Assembly (NCBI RefSeq): GCF_016718685.1
Contig: NZ_JADKCX010000004.1
Span: 57,288-121,287, forward strand
DNA from: Haliscomenobacter sp.
Lineage (GTDB): Bacteria > Bacteroidota > Bacteroidia > Chitinophagales > Saprospiraceae
Length of the DNA: 64,000 nt
Direction: 5' to 3'
The notes below the pieces were generated by a model. It was not told the DNA's origin and searched no databases. It saw only the letters and a list, made by a program, of their open reading frames with translations. This document shows, one piece after another, positions 23,690 to 35,100 of this stretch. Positions within the stretch are counted from its first letter, which is position 1. Every line of letters begins with the position of its first letter. The position numbers and the translations under genes are program-made.

Positions 23690-26600
23690 ATGCGGAATAT
23701 TTTTGTCGGTATGGTCTTGCTGATCCATGCAACGTTTACCATCGCCCAAACCACCAAAGACATCAATGCCATCATTCAACCCGAATTGTTGGCGGATTTG
23801 AAATACCGCCACGTTGGGCCCAGTCGTGGCGGGCGGGCGACTGCGATCGCAGGTGTGCCCCAGGAACCTTTCACCTTTTATTTCGGATCTACCGGTGGGG
23901 GAATCTGGCGGAGTACCGATGCGGGCAATACCTGGGATAACCTTTCAGATGGCCAAATCAAATGTGGCTCTATCGGCGCCATTGCCGTGGCACCTTCCGA
24001 CCCTTCGGTCATTTACGTGGGAACGGGTTCAGCTTGTCCCCGGGGCAATACCTCGGCAGGCGTGGGGGTGTACAAAAGTACCGACAAGGGCAAAAACTGG
24101 GAGTTCATCGGCTTGCCCAAATCAGGGATGATCGGCAAAATTGAGGTGCATCCTCAAAACCCCGATGTGGCTTATCTGGCTGCATTGGGCAACCCCTTTG
24201 GCCCCAACCCCGAACGGGGCGTGTACCGCACCACCGATGGGGGCAAAAAATGGGACCTCGTACACAGCGCCGGAGATTCCACGGGCTGTGTCGATCTGGT
24301 GCTTGACCCCAGCAATCCGCGCATCCTCTACGCCGCCATGTGGCGCGCCGAGCGCAAACCCTGGACCCTGCACGACGGGGGCAAAAAAGGGGGGATTTTA
24401 AAATCTACCGACGGCGGTACCACCTGGAAAAAACTGGAAGGCGGACTACCTACCGGGTTATTGGGTCGCATTGGCATTACCGTTTCACCCGTCAATCCCA
24501 ATCGCCTTTGGGCCATCGTCATCACACCCGATGATGCGACTTCGGGCCTTTACCGCAGCGAAGATGCGGGTGAAAATTGGTCGCGGGTTTCACGTGATCA
24601 CAATTTGCAACAAAGGGGCTGGTATTATAGCCACGTCACCGCCGACCCTAAAAACGAAAATGCCGTGTACATCAACAATGTCGATTTGTTGAAATCCATT
24701 GATGGCGGCAAAACTTTCGACGAAATCAGGGTACCCCATGGCGATTGCCACGGCATCTGGCTCAACCCGGATAACCCCAACATCATGATCGACTGCAACG
24801 ACGGTGGAGCCACGGTCAGCCTCAATGGGGGCAAAACCTGGACCGATCAGCACAACCAACCTACTTCCGAGTTTTACCGCGTGACTGTGGACGAGCAATT
24901 TCCTTACCGCCTGTATGCGGGCCAACAAGACAACAGTACCATCAGCATTCCTTCCCGCGATCTGGGTGGATTGAGTGATACCGAGCACTGGCACGAAGCC
25001 GGAGGCAGCGAGTGCGCCGACGTGGCCGTAAGCCCAACCGATCCCAACATACTTTGGGCCACGGCCTATAGCGGGGAAATCACCATCATGAACCGGGCAA
25101 CGGGTTCGGTGCGTCAGGTGACCGCCTATCCGCATTACACCGAAGGCACGGAGATGCGCGACCTCAAGTACCGCTTCCAGTGGAATGCCCCGGTGTTGGC
25201 GTCCAAACACCAGGCGAACACCATATATTATTGTTCCAATTACGTCCACCGCTCCACCGACAATGGCCAGACCTGGCAAATCATCAGCCCCGATCTGACC
25301 CGCAAAATGGATCAATACCTGGTTATGCCCGGTGGGCCCCATCCAGCACGATGCCACGGGAGTTGAGGTGTACAGCACGGCTTTTGTGATCGAAGAAGCC
25401 CCCCAAACCGCTGGCGAACTATGGGTAGGCAGCGACGATGGTCGCATTCACATCACGCGTGACGGGGGCAACACCTGGACAGAAATCACACCTAAAGGCT
25501 TGATTCCCTTTGAATGTACCATCAACAAAATTGAACTGTCGGTACATGCACCGGGCCGGGCATTTTTTGCGGTGCAGAATTACCGCAACAACGACTTCAA
25601 ACCCTACATCCTGCGCACCAACGACTACGGCAAAACCTGGCAGCTCCTGACCGATGGTAAAAATGGCATCCCCAGCGGTCATTTCACCCGCGCCATTGCC
25701 GAAGACTCAAACAAAAAAGGCTTGCTCTTTGTCGGGACGGAATACGGCATGTACGTCTCTTTTGACGACGGCGCCCACTGGCAATCCCTACAGCTCAACT
25801 TGCCCCACACCCCCATCACCGACCTGGAAAGCCACCAGGGCGATTTGGCGATGAGCACCCAGGGGCGTGGGTTTTGGCTCTTGGAAGACGTCAATGTACT
25901 GGAACAAGTACAAAATGAACAGGCCAAAGCAAAACTGCACCTATTCAAACCCCGCGACACCTACCGTACCAACGTGAGTGGCTACCGCGCCGTTTTCCAC
26001 GTTTACCTCGCCGAGGCTCCGGCCAAAGATGCCGAGAGCAAGGTGGAAATTCTCAACGCCAGCGGTAAGGTGGTACGCACTTACAGTTCCAACGGTGAAG
26101 ATCGCCGCAGTAAGATCGGTTTGAAAAAAGGCTGGAATACCTTGTCCTGGGATTTGTCACACGACGGGCCAATCAACGCCGAAAAGCTGGTACTTATGGA
26201 AATGGGCGTTCCGATCATGGGGCCACCGGCAGCACCTGGGGATTATCAAGTCCGGATCACAATGGGTAAAGAAAGCAAAACCCAGTCATTTAAGGTATTG
26301 CCCGATCCCCGCTGGAAAGACGTCAAACTGGAGGATTATATGGCTCAGGAAAAACTGGCGCTGGAGATGCGCGACCTGATCAGTGACTCCCAACGCAAAG
26401 TGAAAAACCTGCGCAGCTTGCGTCAACAAATTGAAGATGCCGCCGGCTTGGCCGTAAAAGCTGGCCATGCTGCCAAAATTAAAGACCTGGCTACGGAATT
26501 GGCCAAAGGTTTGACCGCAGTAGAAGACGAAATCGTACAAAACCAGGCCGAAGCGGGCCAGGACAACTTCAACTACCCCCGCCGTTTCATCAACCGCATC

Positions 26601-26792
26601 GCGCGCATCTACGGTGTACTCATCTGGGATCATCACCGCCCAACGGGTGGCGTCATCGAAGCCTACGCCGACATGCAAAAGGTGTACGATGGCATCAAGA
26701 CACGTTACGATGTGGCGGTGAAAAATACGCTGGAGCAGTTCAATAAGGTGCTGGAGGAGGAGAAAGTAGCGAGGGTGATTGATTTGAAGTAG
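23690..26792 (+). CDS. Large exported BNR/VPS10-like beta-propeller protein, frame broken once
   Basis: The gene starts MRNIFVGMVLLIHATFTIAQ, a signal peptide. Repeated Asp-box motifs follow (STDAGNTWDNL, STDKGKNWEFI, TTDGGKKWDLV, STDGGTTWKKL, SEDAGENWSRV, TRDGGNTWTEI), indicating one or two beta-propellers of the sortilin/sialidase-like class over about 750 residues. The C-terminal ~280 residues hold an Ig-like region and a helical tail. The frame is lost at about 25333, where an extra G in GTGGGCCCC separates QYLVMPGG from PIQHDATGVEVYSTAF. Total length would be about 1030 residues. Such proteins are annotated as glycosyl hydrolase or exo-alpha-sialidase-like, but enzymatic activity is not established from sequence. 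Confidence 0.85.
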
Positions 26793-26828
26793 AGGAGGAT
26801 TTAGACTTGTGCAGTATCCAAATTCAAT

Positions 26829-26857
26829 CGCCCCGAAAGTTTGAAACTTTCGGGGCG
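26829..26857 (+). terminator. Hairpin after the BNR-repeat gene
   Basis: CGCCCCGAAAGTTT (26829-26842) and AAACTTTCGGGGCG (26844-26857) form a 14-bp perfect stem, 37 bp after the stop codon. There is no T-run, so it may act as an RNA-stabilising or rho-assisted end. The rest of the gap to 27031 shows nothing recognisable. Confidence 0.6.
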
Positions 26858-27031
26858 GTTGAGTTTGGAGGAGGTTACGCAACCACGGCCTGAACGACCA
26901 CCGGCCATCATGTCACTTTGACCAAAGACCGTTTAAAACTAAAGGGACATAATTTGACCAAAAAAGCTTCCTCTTAAAACTTACGCCCAGCTCCAGGCGT
27001 ATTTATTGACTTCAAACCAAACACTCACGGT

Positions 27032-27559
27032 ATGACCCACTACTTCATCATCCCCGGCCTCGGCAACTCTGGCCCTGACCACTGGCAAACCCATTTTGAA
27101 AACTCGGGCGATAGCTTTCATCGCATCCAGCAAATCGAGTGGGATGCTCCAGATTGTGAGGATTGGTTAAATGGCATCGAAGCGGCACTGGCAGGGTATG
27201 ATTTAGCGGAGGTCGTATTGATTGCCCATAGCCTGGGTTGCGCCACCGTGGCGCATTGGGCACAACGATTTCACAAAAAAATCAAAGGAGCCTTATTGGT
27301 GGCACCGAGTGACATCGAGCAGCCGGTGTACAGCTTTCCTTCTACGGGCTTTACCCCCATTCCACTGGATCGAATTGGTTTCAAAACCGTGGTTGTGGCC
27401 AGCAGCAATGATGAGTGGGTGAGTATGGAACGCGCCCTTTTTTTTGCCGAGCAATGGGGCAGCGAATTGGTCAATATTGGGGACGCCGGGCACATCAACG
27501 CCGTATCAGGTTACGGCGTTTGGCCAGCAGGATTGGAGTTGTTGAAAAAATTGGGATGA
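27032..27559 (+). CDS. RBBP9/YdeN-family serine hydrolase (alpha/beta fold)
   Basis: The 175-residue cytoplasmic protein matches the short RBBP9/YdeN family. The start is MTHYFIIPGLGNSGPDHWQ. The nucleophile elbow AHSLGC has Ser at residue 67, the acid is in SSNDEWV and the histidine in GDAGHINAVSG. Members are small esterase-like hydrolases; the substrate is unknown. It is convergent with trhO, the two stop codons being only 4 bp apart. Confidence 0.92.
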   Translation: MTHYFIIPGLGNSGPDHWQTHFENSGDSFHRIQQIEWDAPDCEDWLNGIEAALAGYDLAEVVLIAHSLGCATVAHWAQRFHKKIKGALLVAPSDIEQPVYSFPSTGFTPIPLDRIGFKTVVVASSNDEWVSMERALFFAEQWGSELVNIGDAGHINAVSGYGVWPAGLELLKKLG

Positions 27560-27563
27560 ACCA

Positions 27564-28598
27564 CTACTGTTCACTGCGCCGCAAGGCCCGATACCGCCCC
27601 TTCCCAAAGCGCGTCCCATTGAATTCCACCGTACCCTTCAAGCTTTCCTGCTCTTCGGCGGGCAGCTGCGTAAAATCAGCGCACTCCTTGGAGCAGCAGG
27701 AATGCATCTTGGCTGCACATTCATCGCATTGGATAAAGAGCACGTGACAAACGTCGTTTGCACAGTTTTTGTGGGTGTCGCAGGGTTGACCACACTGGTG
27801 GCAATGGGCAACGACTTCTTCGGAAATGCGTTCCCCGAGGCGTTCGTCAAATACAAAGTTTTTGCCGACGAATTTGTTGGGTAGGCCCTGCTGCTCACAT
27901 TGGTGGGCGTATTCAATGATGCCGCCGTCAACCATGAATACATTGTGAAAACCTTGGTGCAAATAGTACGCACTGGCTTTTTCGCAGCGGATGCCTCCGG
28001 TGCAATACATCACGATGTTTTTGTCTTTTTCTGCTTGCAGCAGGTCTTCCACGATGGGCAGTGCCTCGCGAAAGGTTTCCACGTTGGGGCGAATGGCTCT
28101 TTCAAAATAGCCCACTTCACTTTCGTAGTGGTTGCGCATGTCTACCACGATGGTTTCCGGGTCGTCGAGTAAGGCATTCACTTCGGGAGCACGCAGGTGT
28201 TTGCCCCGTTTGGTGACGTCAAAAGTTTCATCGTTCAAACCGTCGGCGACGATTTTTTTGCGGACTTTTATGGCCAGTTTAAAAAAGGATTTGCCCTCTT
28301 TTTCTACGGCAATATTTAGCCTTACGCCATCCAGCCAATGGATACCGTAAAGGGTTGTTTTAAAATTATCGAACTGCTCGGTGGGCACCGACATTTGCCC
28401 GTTGATGCCCTCGTTGGCGACGTAAATACGGCCCAATGCGCAACATTCACTCAGCTTCAGGTATAAATCATCCCGAAATGCCTGTGGGTCTTCCAGTTGA
28501 TGGTACTTGTAAAAAGACAAGGTGATCCGTTGCTCCTTACTCTCCTCCAAACGTGCTTTTAACTCTCGGTTGTTAACCCGGTTAAACAGTCTTTTCAT
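27564..28598 (-). CDS. trhO: tRNA uridine(34) 5-hydroxylase, rhodanese type
   Basis: TrhO (YceA family) makes 5-hydroxyuridine at wobble position 34 of certain tRNAs. The 344-residue protein has an N-terminal acylphosphatase-like part with GRIYVANEGINGQMS, then a rhodanese domain with the active-site loop YCTGGIRCEKAS (Cys199). A Cys-rich C-terminal tail follows (CHQCGQPCDTHKNC, then CDECAAKMHSCCSKEC), typical of the long form and probably zinc-binding. It lies downstream of the metal-efflux genes on the same strand, but the 60-bp gap and unrelated role suggest it is a separate unit. The frame is intact. Confidence 0.93.
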   Translation of the reverse strand: MKRLFNRVNNRELKARLEESKEQRITLSFYKYHQLEDPQAFRDDLYLKLSECCALGRIYVANEGINGQMSVPTEQFDNFKTTLYGIHWLDGVRLNIAVEKEGKSFFKLAIKVRKKIVADGLNDETFDVTKRGKHLRAPEVNALLDDPETIVVDMRNHYESEVGYFERAIRPNVETFREALPIVEDLLQAEKDKNIVMYCTGGIRCEKASAYYLHQGFHNVFMVDGGIIEYAHQCEQQGLPNKFVGKNFVFDERLGERISEEVVAHCHQCGQPCDTHKNCANDVCHVLFIQCDECAAKMHSCCSKECADFTQLPAEEQESLKGTVEFNGTRFGKGRYRALRRSEQ

Positions 28599-28658
28599 TT
28601 CTGCAAAAATGATTTATAACAGGGGGTTTTTGAATAGCGCAACTGTGGGAGCTGGCCA

Positions 28659-29000
28659 TTATTCTGCGGGGGTAACTTCAGGGTCAATCTGTGGATTTTC
28701 TTTGAATAATCGTTTATTGATTGAGTCTGCATTGGGCAGATTCGGGTTGTACATGTAGTGCATACCACACACCGGGCAGCTACCATAAGTTTCACTACCG
28801 CTACCTGGGCAGTGCATAGGGCATTGGTACTTGGCCGAGTATTCTTTACCTTCCGCAGTGGGTTCGGAACCTGTAGCTTGCGCTGCCGCGTTCTCGATCT
28901 CACTCTTTTGGTCTGCCTCTTGAACTTTACCGCCACAAGCCCAAATGCTGAGCACCAAAACAAGGATACTTAAGCCCGCACGAAATGAAATGGTATTCAT
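28659..29000 (-). CDS. Heavy-metal-binding lipoprotein
   Basis: The start at MNTISFRAGLSILVLVLSIWAC (113 residues) is preferred to a Met 10 residues upstream because it gives a normal lipoprotein signal, with Cys in SIWACGG. After an acidic linker, YQCPMHCPGSGSETYGSCPVCGMHY is a heavy-metal-binding domain of the kind found in CusB/CopB-type proteins (paired C-P-M-H and C-P-V-C-G-M). It would sit in the periplasm and may hand copper or a related ion to the adjacent efflux pump. It is last in the minus-strand metal operon, 46 bp after cusB. Confidence 0.85.
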   Translation of the reverse strand: MNTISFRAGLSILVLVLSIWACGGKVQEADQKSEIENAAAQATGSEPTAEGKEYSAKYQCPMHCPGSGSETYGSCPVCGMHYMYNPNLPNADSINKRLFKENPQIDPEVTPAE

Positions 29001-29046
29001 CTTAATGATTTTATACGTTTTGATCCGCAAAATTACGGATAATTGC

Positions 29047-30792
29047 TTATTGAACTAAATTTTCTTTGACAAATCCACAGTTCAGCATTTCATCACCGAA
29101 ATAGGGATTCAATACCTTTTCTTCGCCGCTCAGCCAATCGGCACCCCGGTTGTTGAAGGCCATGGGGCAGTGTTGGACGTACAAGGATTCTTTTCCTGAT
29201 CCGTATACTTTAAAAGTCTGAATCAGCAATTGAGAGACAAAATCAAACTGTACCCGTTGAGCTTCCACATCCGCACTTGACACGATGCGCGCCACGTGCT
29301 GGCGCAAAGCGCCATGTTGGTTTTTCCAAAACGACTGAGCTTCGGCAGGCAGATTTGGGTTGTGCATTTTTTCCAGCTGCCTGGCCAAATCGGCGGCATG
29401 TTGCCCGCTGGCTTTGGCATTGGTTTTGACCAAATCGTCTTTCATTTTTAAATACGCTACGGCAAGCAGATCCAGTTCTTTGCGAAAATCAGGTGAAACC
29501 TGCCTGCGGAAATCGGGTAATCCCGCAATTACCGCGGCATCCGCTTTGACCAATTGGTTCATCATACTCTGTTGGTTGTTGAGCTGTGCAGCGGCGTCGA
29601 TGACAAAAGCACCGTTGGTCACCACTTCATCTCCGGCTTGCAAACCACTGAGGACGAGATAGGCATTCGAGGTTGATTCGCCCAGTTCCACTTCCCGGTA
29701 TTCAAACGAAGGCAATTCGGTATCCGGTTTTTTGAGGTAAACCACCGAACGTTTGCCCGTCCAGAGCACGGCAGTTTTGGGCACTTCGAGCGCACTTTTT
29801 GCGGAAGCGCTGGCACTCAATTCCCCTTGAATGAACATTTCGGGCTTCAATAAACCACCCGGATTCTGAATTTCAGCCCGCAAGGATGCCGTGCGCGATT
29901 GAGGATCAATCAAAGGATCAATAAAAGCGATACGCCCGGTAAACCTGCGATTGGGCAGGGAAGGTGTGGTAAATTGCACGGCATTACCCACGCGGATATG
30001 CGCCAAATCAGCTTCATAGGCTTCAAACAAGGCCCAAAGCTGACTAAGGTTGCTTAATTCGAACAAGGCCGAGCCTTCTTCCACGTAATCCCCTACGGCC
30101 ACTTTGCGGGTCATGACCACTCCACTTCGATCGGCGTACAGGGTAATTTCCCGCTGAATTTTACCCCCCTCTTCCACCTTTTGAATGAACGCATCCGAGA
30201 CCTTCCAATAGCGCAGTTTGCTGCGGGCAGCCTCGGCCAATTCCGAATCTTTACCTTTAAAACGAATGGCTTCCAGCAATTCCTGTTGGGCAGCAACCAA
30301 TGGAGGCGAGTACATGCGTGCGACAGCCTGTCCTTTGCGCACTTGTTCACCTGTGAAGCTGATAAAAAGCTGTTCGATCCGCCCGGGGATATGTGCCACC
30401 TGGGTTGAAGCCGCCCGTTCATCGGGCTGGATTTTGCCACTCAGGCTGAGTTTTTTACCCGCATTTTGCCCCAAGCCAACGGTAGTTGTTTGAATATCGG
30501 CCAGTCGAATGGCGGCTTCGCTCATTTCCAAAACCTGTGGATCGCTGCTGACTGCGACATCAATGGGGGTAAGGTCCATTTCGCAGAGCGGACAGGTTCC
30601 GGGCTCGTTTTGCCGGATTTGGGGGTGCATTGAGCAAGTGTAAGTGAGCACCTTCGCCGCAGTTTCGGCACCGCTGGTGCTGTGCGGCTGTGCTTTTTTA
30701 GGGCCAAAAATGAGATAGCCAAAAACCAACCCCACTAGTAAGGTAGCGAAGGGAAGGAAGGTACGGGGGGAGAAGGTATATTTTGGTTTCAT
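29047..30792 (-). CDS. cusB: RND efflux periplasmic adaptor (CusB-like) with metal-binding domain
   Basis: Membrane-fusion protein of a tripartite heavy-metal (copper/silver type) efflux pump. Of its 581 residues, 1-30 form the membrane anchor. Residues about 50-77 are a heavy-metal-binding domain (YTCSMHPQIRQNEPGTCPLC). The adaptor core follows (beta-barrel and lipoyl-like parts, KLSLSGKIQPDERA ... VAHIPGRIEQLFISFTGEQV). The C-terminal ~170 residues are a DUF3347 domain, ending with YVQHCPMAFNNRGADWLSGE, whose Cys and Met may also bind metal. It lies between cusC and the metal-binding lipoprotein. The frame is intact. Confidence 0.92.
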   Translation of the reverse strand: MKPKYTFSPRTFLPFATLLVGLVFGYLIFGPKKAQPHSTSGAETAAKVLTYTCSMHPQIRQNEPGTCPLCEMDLTPIDVAVSSDPQVLEMSEAAIRLADIQTTTVGLGQNAGKKLSLSGKIQPDERAASTQVAHIPGRIEQLFISFTGEQVRKGQAVARMYSPPLVAAQQELLEAIRFKGKDSELAEAARSKLRYWKVSDAFIQKVEEGGKIQREITLYADRSGVVMTRKVAVGDYVEEGSALFELSNLSQLWALFEAYEADLAHIRVGNAVQFTTPSLPNRRFTGRIAFIDPLIDPQSRTASLRAEIQNPGGLLKPEMFIQGELSASASAKSALEVPKTAVLWTGKRSVVYLKKPDTELPSFEYREVELGESTSNAYLVLSGLQAGDEVVTNGAFVIDAAAQLNNQQSMMNQLVKADAAVIAGLPDFRRQVSPDFRKELDLLAVAYLKMKDDLVKTNAKASGQHAADLARQLEKMHNPNLPAEAQSFWKNQHGALRQHVARIVSSADVEAQRVQFDFVSQLLIQTFKVYGSGKESLYVQHCPMAFNNRGADWLSGEEKVLNPYFGDEMLNCGFVKENLVQ

Positions 30793-30881
30793 TGACTTTT
30801 TGTTTAGGAGTTTGAGGTTTTTAGGGGTTGAGGCACCGCGACAACACTCAAAAGCACAAGAACCTAAAACCTAAAACCTAA

Positions 30882-32111
30882 TCAATTTTCAATCTGTGCT
30901 TTCGCTTGGTGCGTTTTGACAATAGCTGCCAAATCCATCAATTGGTACTCCAATTTCAGTTGATAGTTTTCAAGCAAAGTCTCGTAGAGGTCAGCATTCG
31001 TACTGAAATTCCCCTCCTGCATCTTGATCAACGCATCGAGGGTTTGTAGTTGTTCCGCAACGAACGCGTGGTTTAGGCGGGCTTCTTCCTGCAAAGCCAA
31101 CGCCTGTCCGAGGGTAGCCGCAAAATCGTTGACTAGCGCCTGTGCTTCCAGGTCTAAACTTTCGCGTCGCAATTGTTCTTCGCGTGACTTTGCGGCATAT
31201 TTGTTGCGGTACAGCGGCAGTCGCAGTCCAATGCGGGGCATCAGCATGTCTTTACCGTCAGAAGTCAAACCGTGTTCTACCACTTTGCTCATAACCACGT
31301 AATCAAAACCCAGACTGATATCCGGTTTGCCTTCCAGCTTGCTCAGTGCCTCGCTTTGTCGGGATGCTTCCTTCGCGTAACGCAGGCTGCTCAAAGCCGG
31401 GTGCTCACGGCGAATTTGTGCCAGCAAGGAGTCGACCCGATAAGGTAGCTCGACAAAACTCAGCGTCTCGTCAATTTGCAGTGGTGTATCTGCCGGGCGA
31501 TTGAGCAATTGATTGAGGCGGGATAATGGAAAACGACTGCGGTTTTTGAGCAGGCTCAATTGTTGGGCTTGCTGCCGTAGTTTGAGTTGTACTTTGAGCA
31601 CTTCGGTTGCGCTACCCCGGCCACTTTCCACCCGCGCCATAGCTAAACGTTCGGCGGAGCGGCTTAAAGTGAGGGTTTCCTCCAAAATTTTGATGCTGCT
31701 TCCTATTTCATAATACTCCAACCAGGCCATCCGCACCTCGTAAGCCAAATTCAGCGCCTCGGCCTCGGCTTGTTCATAACTTATCCGAGCCTCACTAATG
31801 GCGAGTGAGGAACGGGTAGTCAGTGTACCCGGCCAGGGAAAATCCTGCATCCCTCCGATGATGGCAGCCTGCTCCCAGCTGCGCATCCGCAAGGGTAACA
31901 ACTGGGTACTGAAATCCAAACGAGGATCGGGCAATTGATTCTGTTGCGGTGCGCGTTCCAGTTGGGATTGGTAGCTGGTGTAGCGGGCTTTGAGTTGAGG
32001 GTTGTTGCGCAGGGCAATTTGAACGAGGCTGTCGAGGGGCTGAGCGACCAGCTTTGCCCCCAAAACATTGACCATTAAAAAAGCCAGTCCCATTACGCTT
32101 ACAAATTTCAT
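30882..32111 (-). CDS. cusC: TolC-family outer-membrane efflux protein (CusC-like)
   Basis: Outer-membrane channel of the RND pump. The start is set at MKFVSVMGLAFLMVNVLGAK (signal peptide), whose ATG overlaps the cusA stop codon as ATGA, indicating translational coupling. Two TolC repeats are visible, the first around LVQIALRNNPQLKARYTSYQ and the second around LLAQIRREHPALSSLRYAKE, each followed by long amphipathic helices. The 409-residue length is normal. The 89-bp gap to cusB contains three AACCTAA units (30861-30881). The frame is intact. Confidence 0.92.
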   Translation of the reverse strand: MKFVSVMGLAFLMVNVLGAKLVAQPLDSLVQIALRNNPQLKARYTSYQSQLERAPQQNQLPDPRLDFSTQLLPLRMRSWEQAAIIGGMQDFPWPGTLTTRSSLAISEARISYEQAEAEALNLAYEVRMAWLEYYEIGSSIKILEETLTLSRSAERLAMARVESGRGSATEVLKVQLKLRQQAQQLSLLKNRSRFPLSRLNQLLNRPADTPLQIDETLSFVELPYRVDSLLAQIRREHPALSSLRYAKEASRQSEALSKLEGKPDISLGFDYVVMSKVVEHGLTSDGKDMLMPRIGLRLPLYRNKYAAKSREEQLRRESLDLEAQALVNDFAATLGQALALQEEARLNHAFVAEQLQTLDALIKMQEGNFSTNADLYETLLENYQLKLEYQLMDLAAIVKTHQAKAQIEN

Positions 32112-35100
32112 ATCGCTTCCTCTTTTTTCCAACGCAATCCCGCCTCTTTCCACAGGCAAAACAACACCGGAACGATGAATATGGAAATGATTTCGATCAA
32201 TAGCCCGCCAAATGCCGGAATGGCCATCGGGGCCATGATGTCGGAACCTCGACCCGTAGAAGTCAGGATGGGCAAAAAACCAAGTAGCGTGGTCGCGGTG
32301 ATCATCATTGCCGGGCGTACCCGCCGTACTGCTCCTTCCAAAACGGCTGCACGCACTTCTTGAGTAGACGATGGTTTGAGCGTGTCAAAACGTTCGCGCA
32401 GATAGGTTGCCATCAAAACTCCATCATCCGTGACGATGCCAAAGAGTGCCAAAAAACCGACCCAAACCGCCACGCTGAGGTTGACCGGGTGGACCTGAAA
32501 CAAGTCGCGCAGGTTTTCGCCAAAGAGCTTGGCATCCAAAAACCAGGGCTGCCCATACAGCCACAGCATGATGAACCCACCCGCAAAAGCAACAAAAACG
32601 CCAGTGAATACCATCGCCGAAATGGTCAGGGAGCGGAATTCCAGGTATTGGATCATAAAAATGATCAGTAAAGTCAAGGGCAAAATGATGCGTAGTCGGG
32701 AGGTTGCCCGCAGGTTTTGCTCGTAGTTGCCTGCAAAACGGTAGCTAATTCCCGCAGGCACTAGCAGCGCGCCACTGGCAATTTTTTCCTCCAAAAACAC
32801 CTTGGCATTGTTGACGACATCAATTTCGGGATAATCATTTTCTTTGTCAAAAAGTACATAACCCACCAAAAAACCATCCTCACTTTTGATCATTTGGGCA
32901 CCGGCGGTGTAATTGGTTTTGACCAGATCGCTGAGCGGAATGGGGTTGTTGCTGTTTTTTGAGGGAATAAAAATGTGTTTGGCCGCTTCGGGATCGTTCC
33001 GCAATTCGCGGGGATAACGCACCCGGACGTTGTAACGCTCGCGACCCTCTACCGTTTGGGTAACCGCAGTACCGCCAATCGAGGCTTCGATGTAACCCTG
33101 TACATCCGCAACGCTCAAGCCATGCCTGGCGATGGCGGCACGATCAATTTCCAATTCGATGTAGGGTTTGCCCACGATGCGATCGGCAAAAACGGCGGCG
33201 TCTTTCACCCCTTCTACTTGCCGCAAGTGTTTTTCCAACTCCAGGCCAAAGGCCTCAATGGCCGCCAAATTTGGCCCTTTGACCTTGATGCCCATCGGTG
33301 CCCGCATACCCGTTTGCAACATGATCAGGCGGGTTTCGATGGGTTGTAATTTGGGCGCCGAGGTGATGCCTGGCAATTGCGTCACCTTGGTGATTTCGTC
33401 CCAAATGTCATCCGGAGATTGGATGTGATCGCGCCATTGTCGGAAAATACTGGCCGTTGCGGTCTTCAATCAATTCGCCGTTTTTATCGCGGAGATATTT
33501 TCCCTGAGCATCCACTTTAAACCGCAAGCGATGGCCATCTTCATCGGTTTTGTATTCCGATTTGTACAAAATCACATTCTCGTACATGGGCAAAGGGGCA
33601 GGGTCTAGTGCACTTTCTACCCGGCCAGCTTTGCCCACCACGGTTTCTACCTCCGGGATGGCCGTTACCGCCATGTCGAGCATGCGCAGGTTGCGCGCGT
33701 TCTCTTGCGTACCCGCATGGGGCATGGCGCTCGGCATGAGGAGAAAAGACCCCTCGTCCAGCGCGGGCATAAACTCCTGACCAATGCCTCGGAAAATGAA
33801 ATACCCCGCGCTGAGTATCCCCAGTGGAATGAGCAAAAACAGCAGTTTGTATTCGAGAAAAAAAGTGAGCAGCGGGCGGTAGATGATGGTCATGCCGTAC
33901 AACAAACCCAAGATGCTGGCTAGGATACCTCCAACAAAAACGAAATTGAGCCCCATACTTTGGTCTACGCCCAGTGGCATCCACATGCGCGTGATCAGAC
34001 CAGCCACGATGGCTGCGTAAACGAGATTGATGCCTTGTTTTACCTTTTCACTTACATCAGGGCGATACATCGTTTCACTCCAATTGAGCAAAAATGCACA
34101 GGCACCGATGATGAGCAAGATGATGCCCAGGGTTTGTTGATGAAAAACCAGCGCAATGATGCCAGCCACAATAAGTAAACCACTCCAGAGCCAGCGCCAA
34201 AAACGCCGGGTTACTTTGATGGAAAAAAGGGTGTGCGCCAAAGCAGGTAAAACCATGATGGCCAGAAAAATGGAAGCACCCAGGGCAAAGGTTTTGGTAA
34301 AAGCCAGCGGGCGAAACAATTTGCCTTCGGCGCCTTCCAGCGCAAATACGGGCAAAAAGCTCACGATGGTGGTCAACACTGCGGCCACCACAGCCGAACC
34401 TACTTCCGCTGAGCCTTCATAAACGGTAGTATACAGATCTTCTTTGTCGCCGTACATTTCCAGTCGGCGCACGATGTTTTCCGACATCACAATCCCCACA
34501 TCCACCATCGTACCAATGGCAATGGCGATGCCGGACAGTGCCACAATGTTGGCATCAACGCCAAACATTTTCATTACAATAAATGTCATTAGCACTGCAA
34601 TGGGCAAAAGCCCCGATACCACCAGTGAAGCTCGTAAATTGAACAACAACACGATGACTACGATGATGGTGGTGAGGATTTCCTGACTCAGGTTGCTGTA
34701 CAAGGTGCCCAGCGTTTCTTTGATCAGGTGCGTTCGGTCGTAAAAAGGTACAATTTTGACCTGAGAAAGGGTGCCGTCGGCCAGAACTTTGCTGGGTAAG
34801 CCCGGTTCAATTTCGGCGATGCGCTCTTTTACTTTTTGAATCACCTCCAACGGATTGGATCCAAAACGGGCCACAACTACCCCTCCTACCGCTTCAGCCC
34901 CCGATTTGTCCAGGATGCCCCGGCGTTCGGCGGGACCAATGTTTACTTTGGCGATATCGCGGATGCGGATGGGAATGTTGTTGCTCACGCGTACTACCGT
35001 TTCTTCAAGGTCGGCGAGGGTTTTGATGTAGCCGAGGCCCCGCACGTAGTATTCCACCAGGTTGAGTTCCAAGGTTTGGGCTCCGATGTCGAGGTTAGAC

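Noticed and set aside
30861..30881. Telomere-like AACCTAA tandem
   Set aside because: Only three units, in a short gap inside an operon; too small to call a functional repeat.
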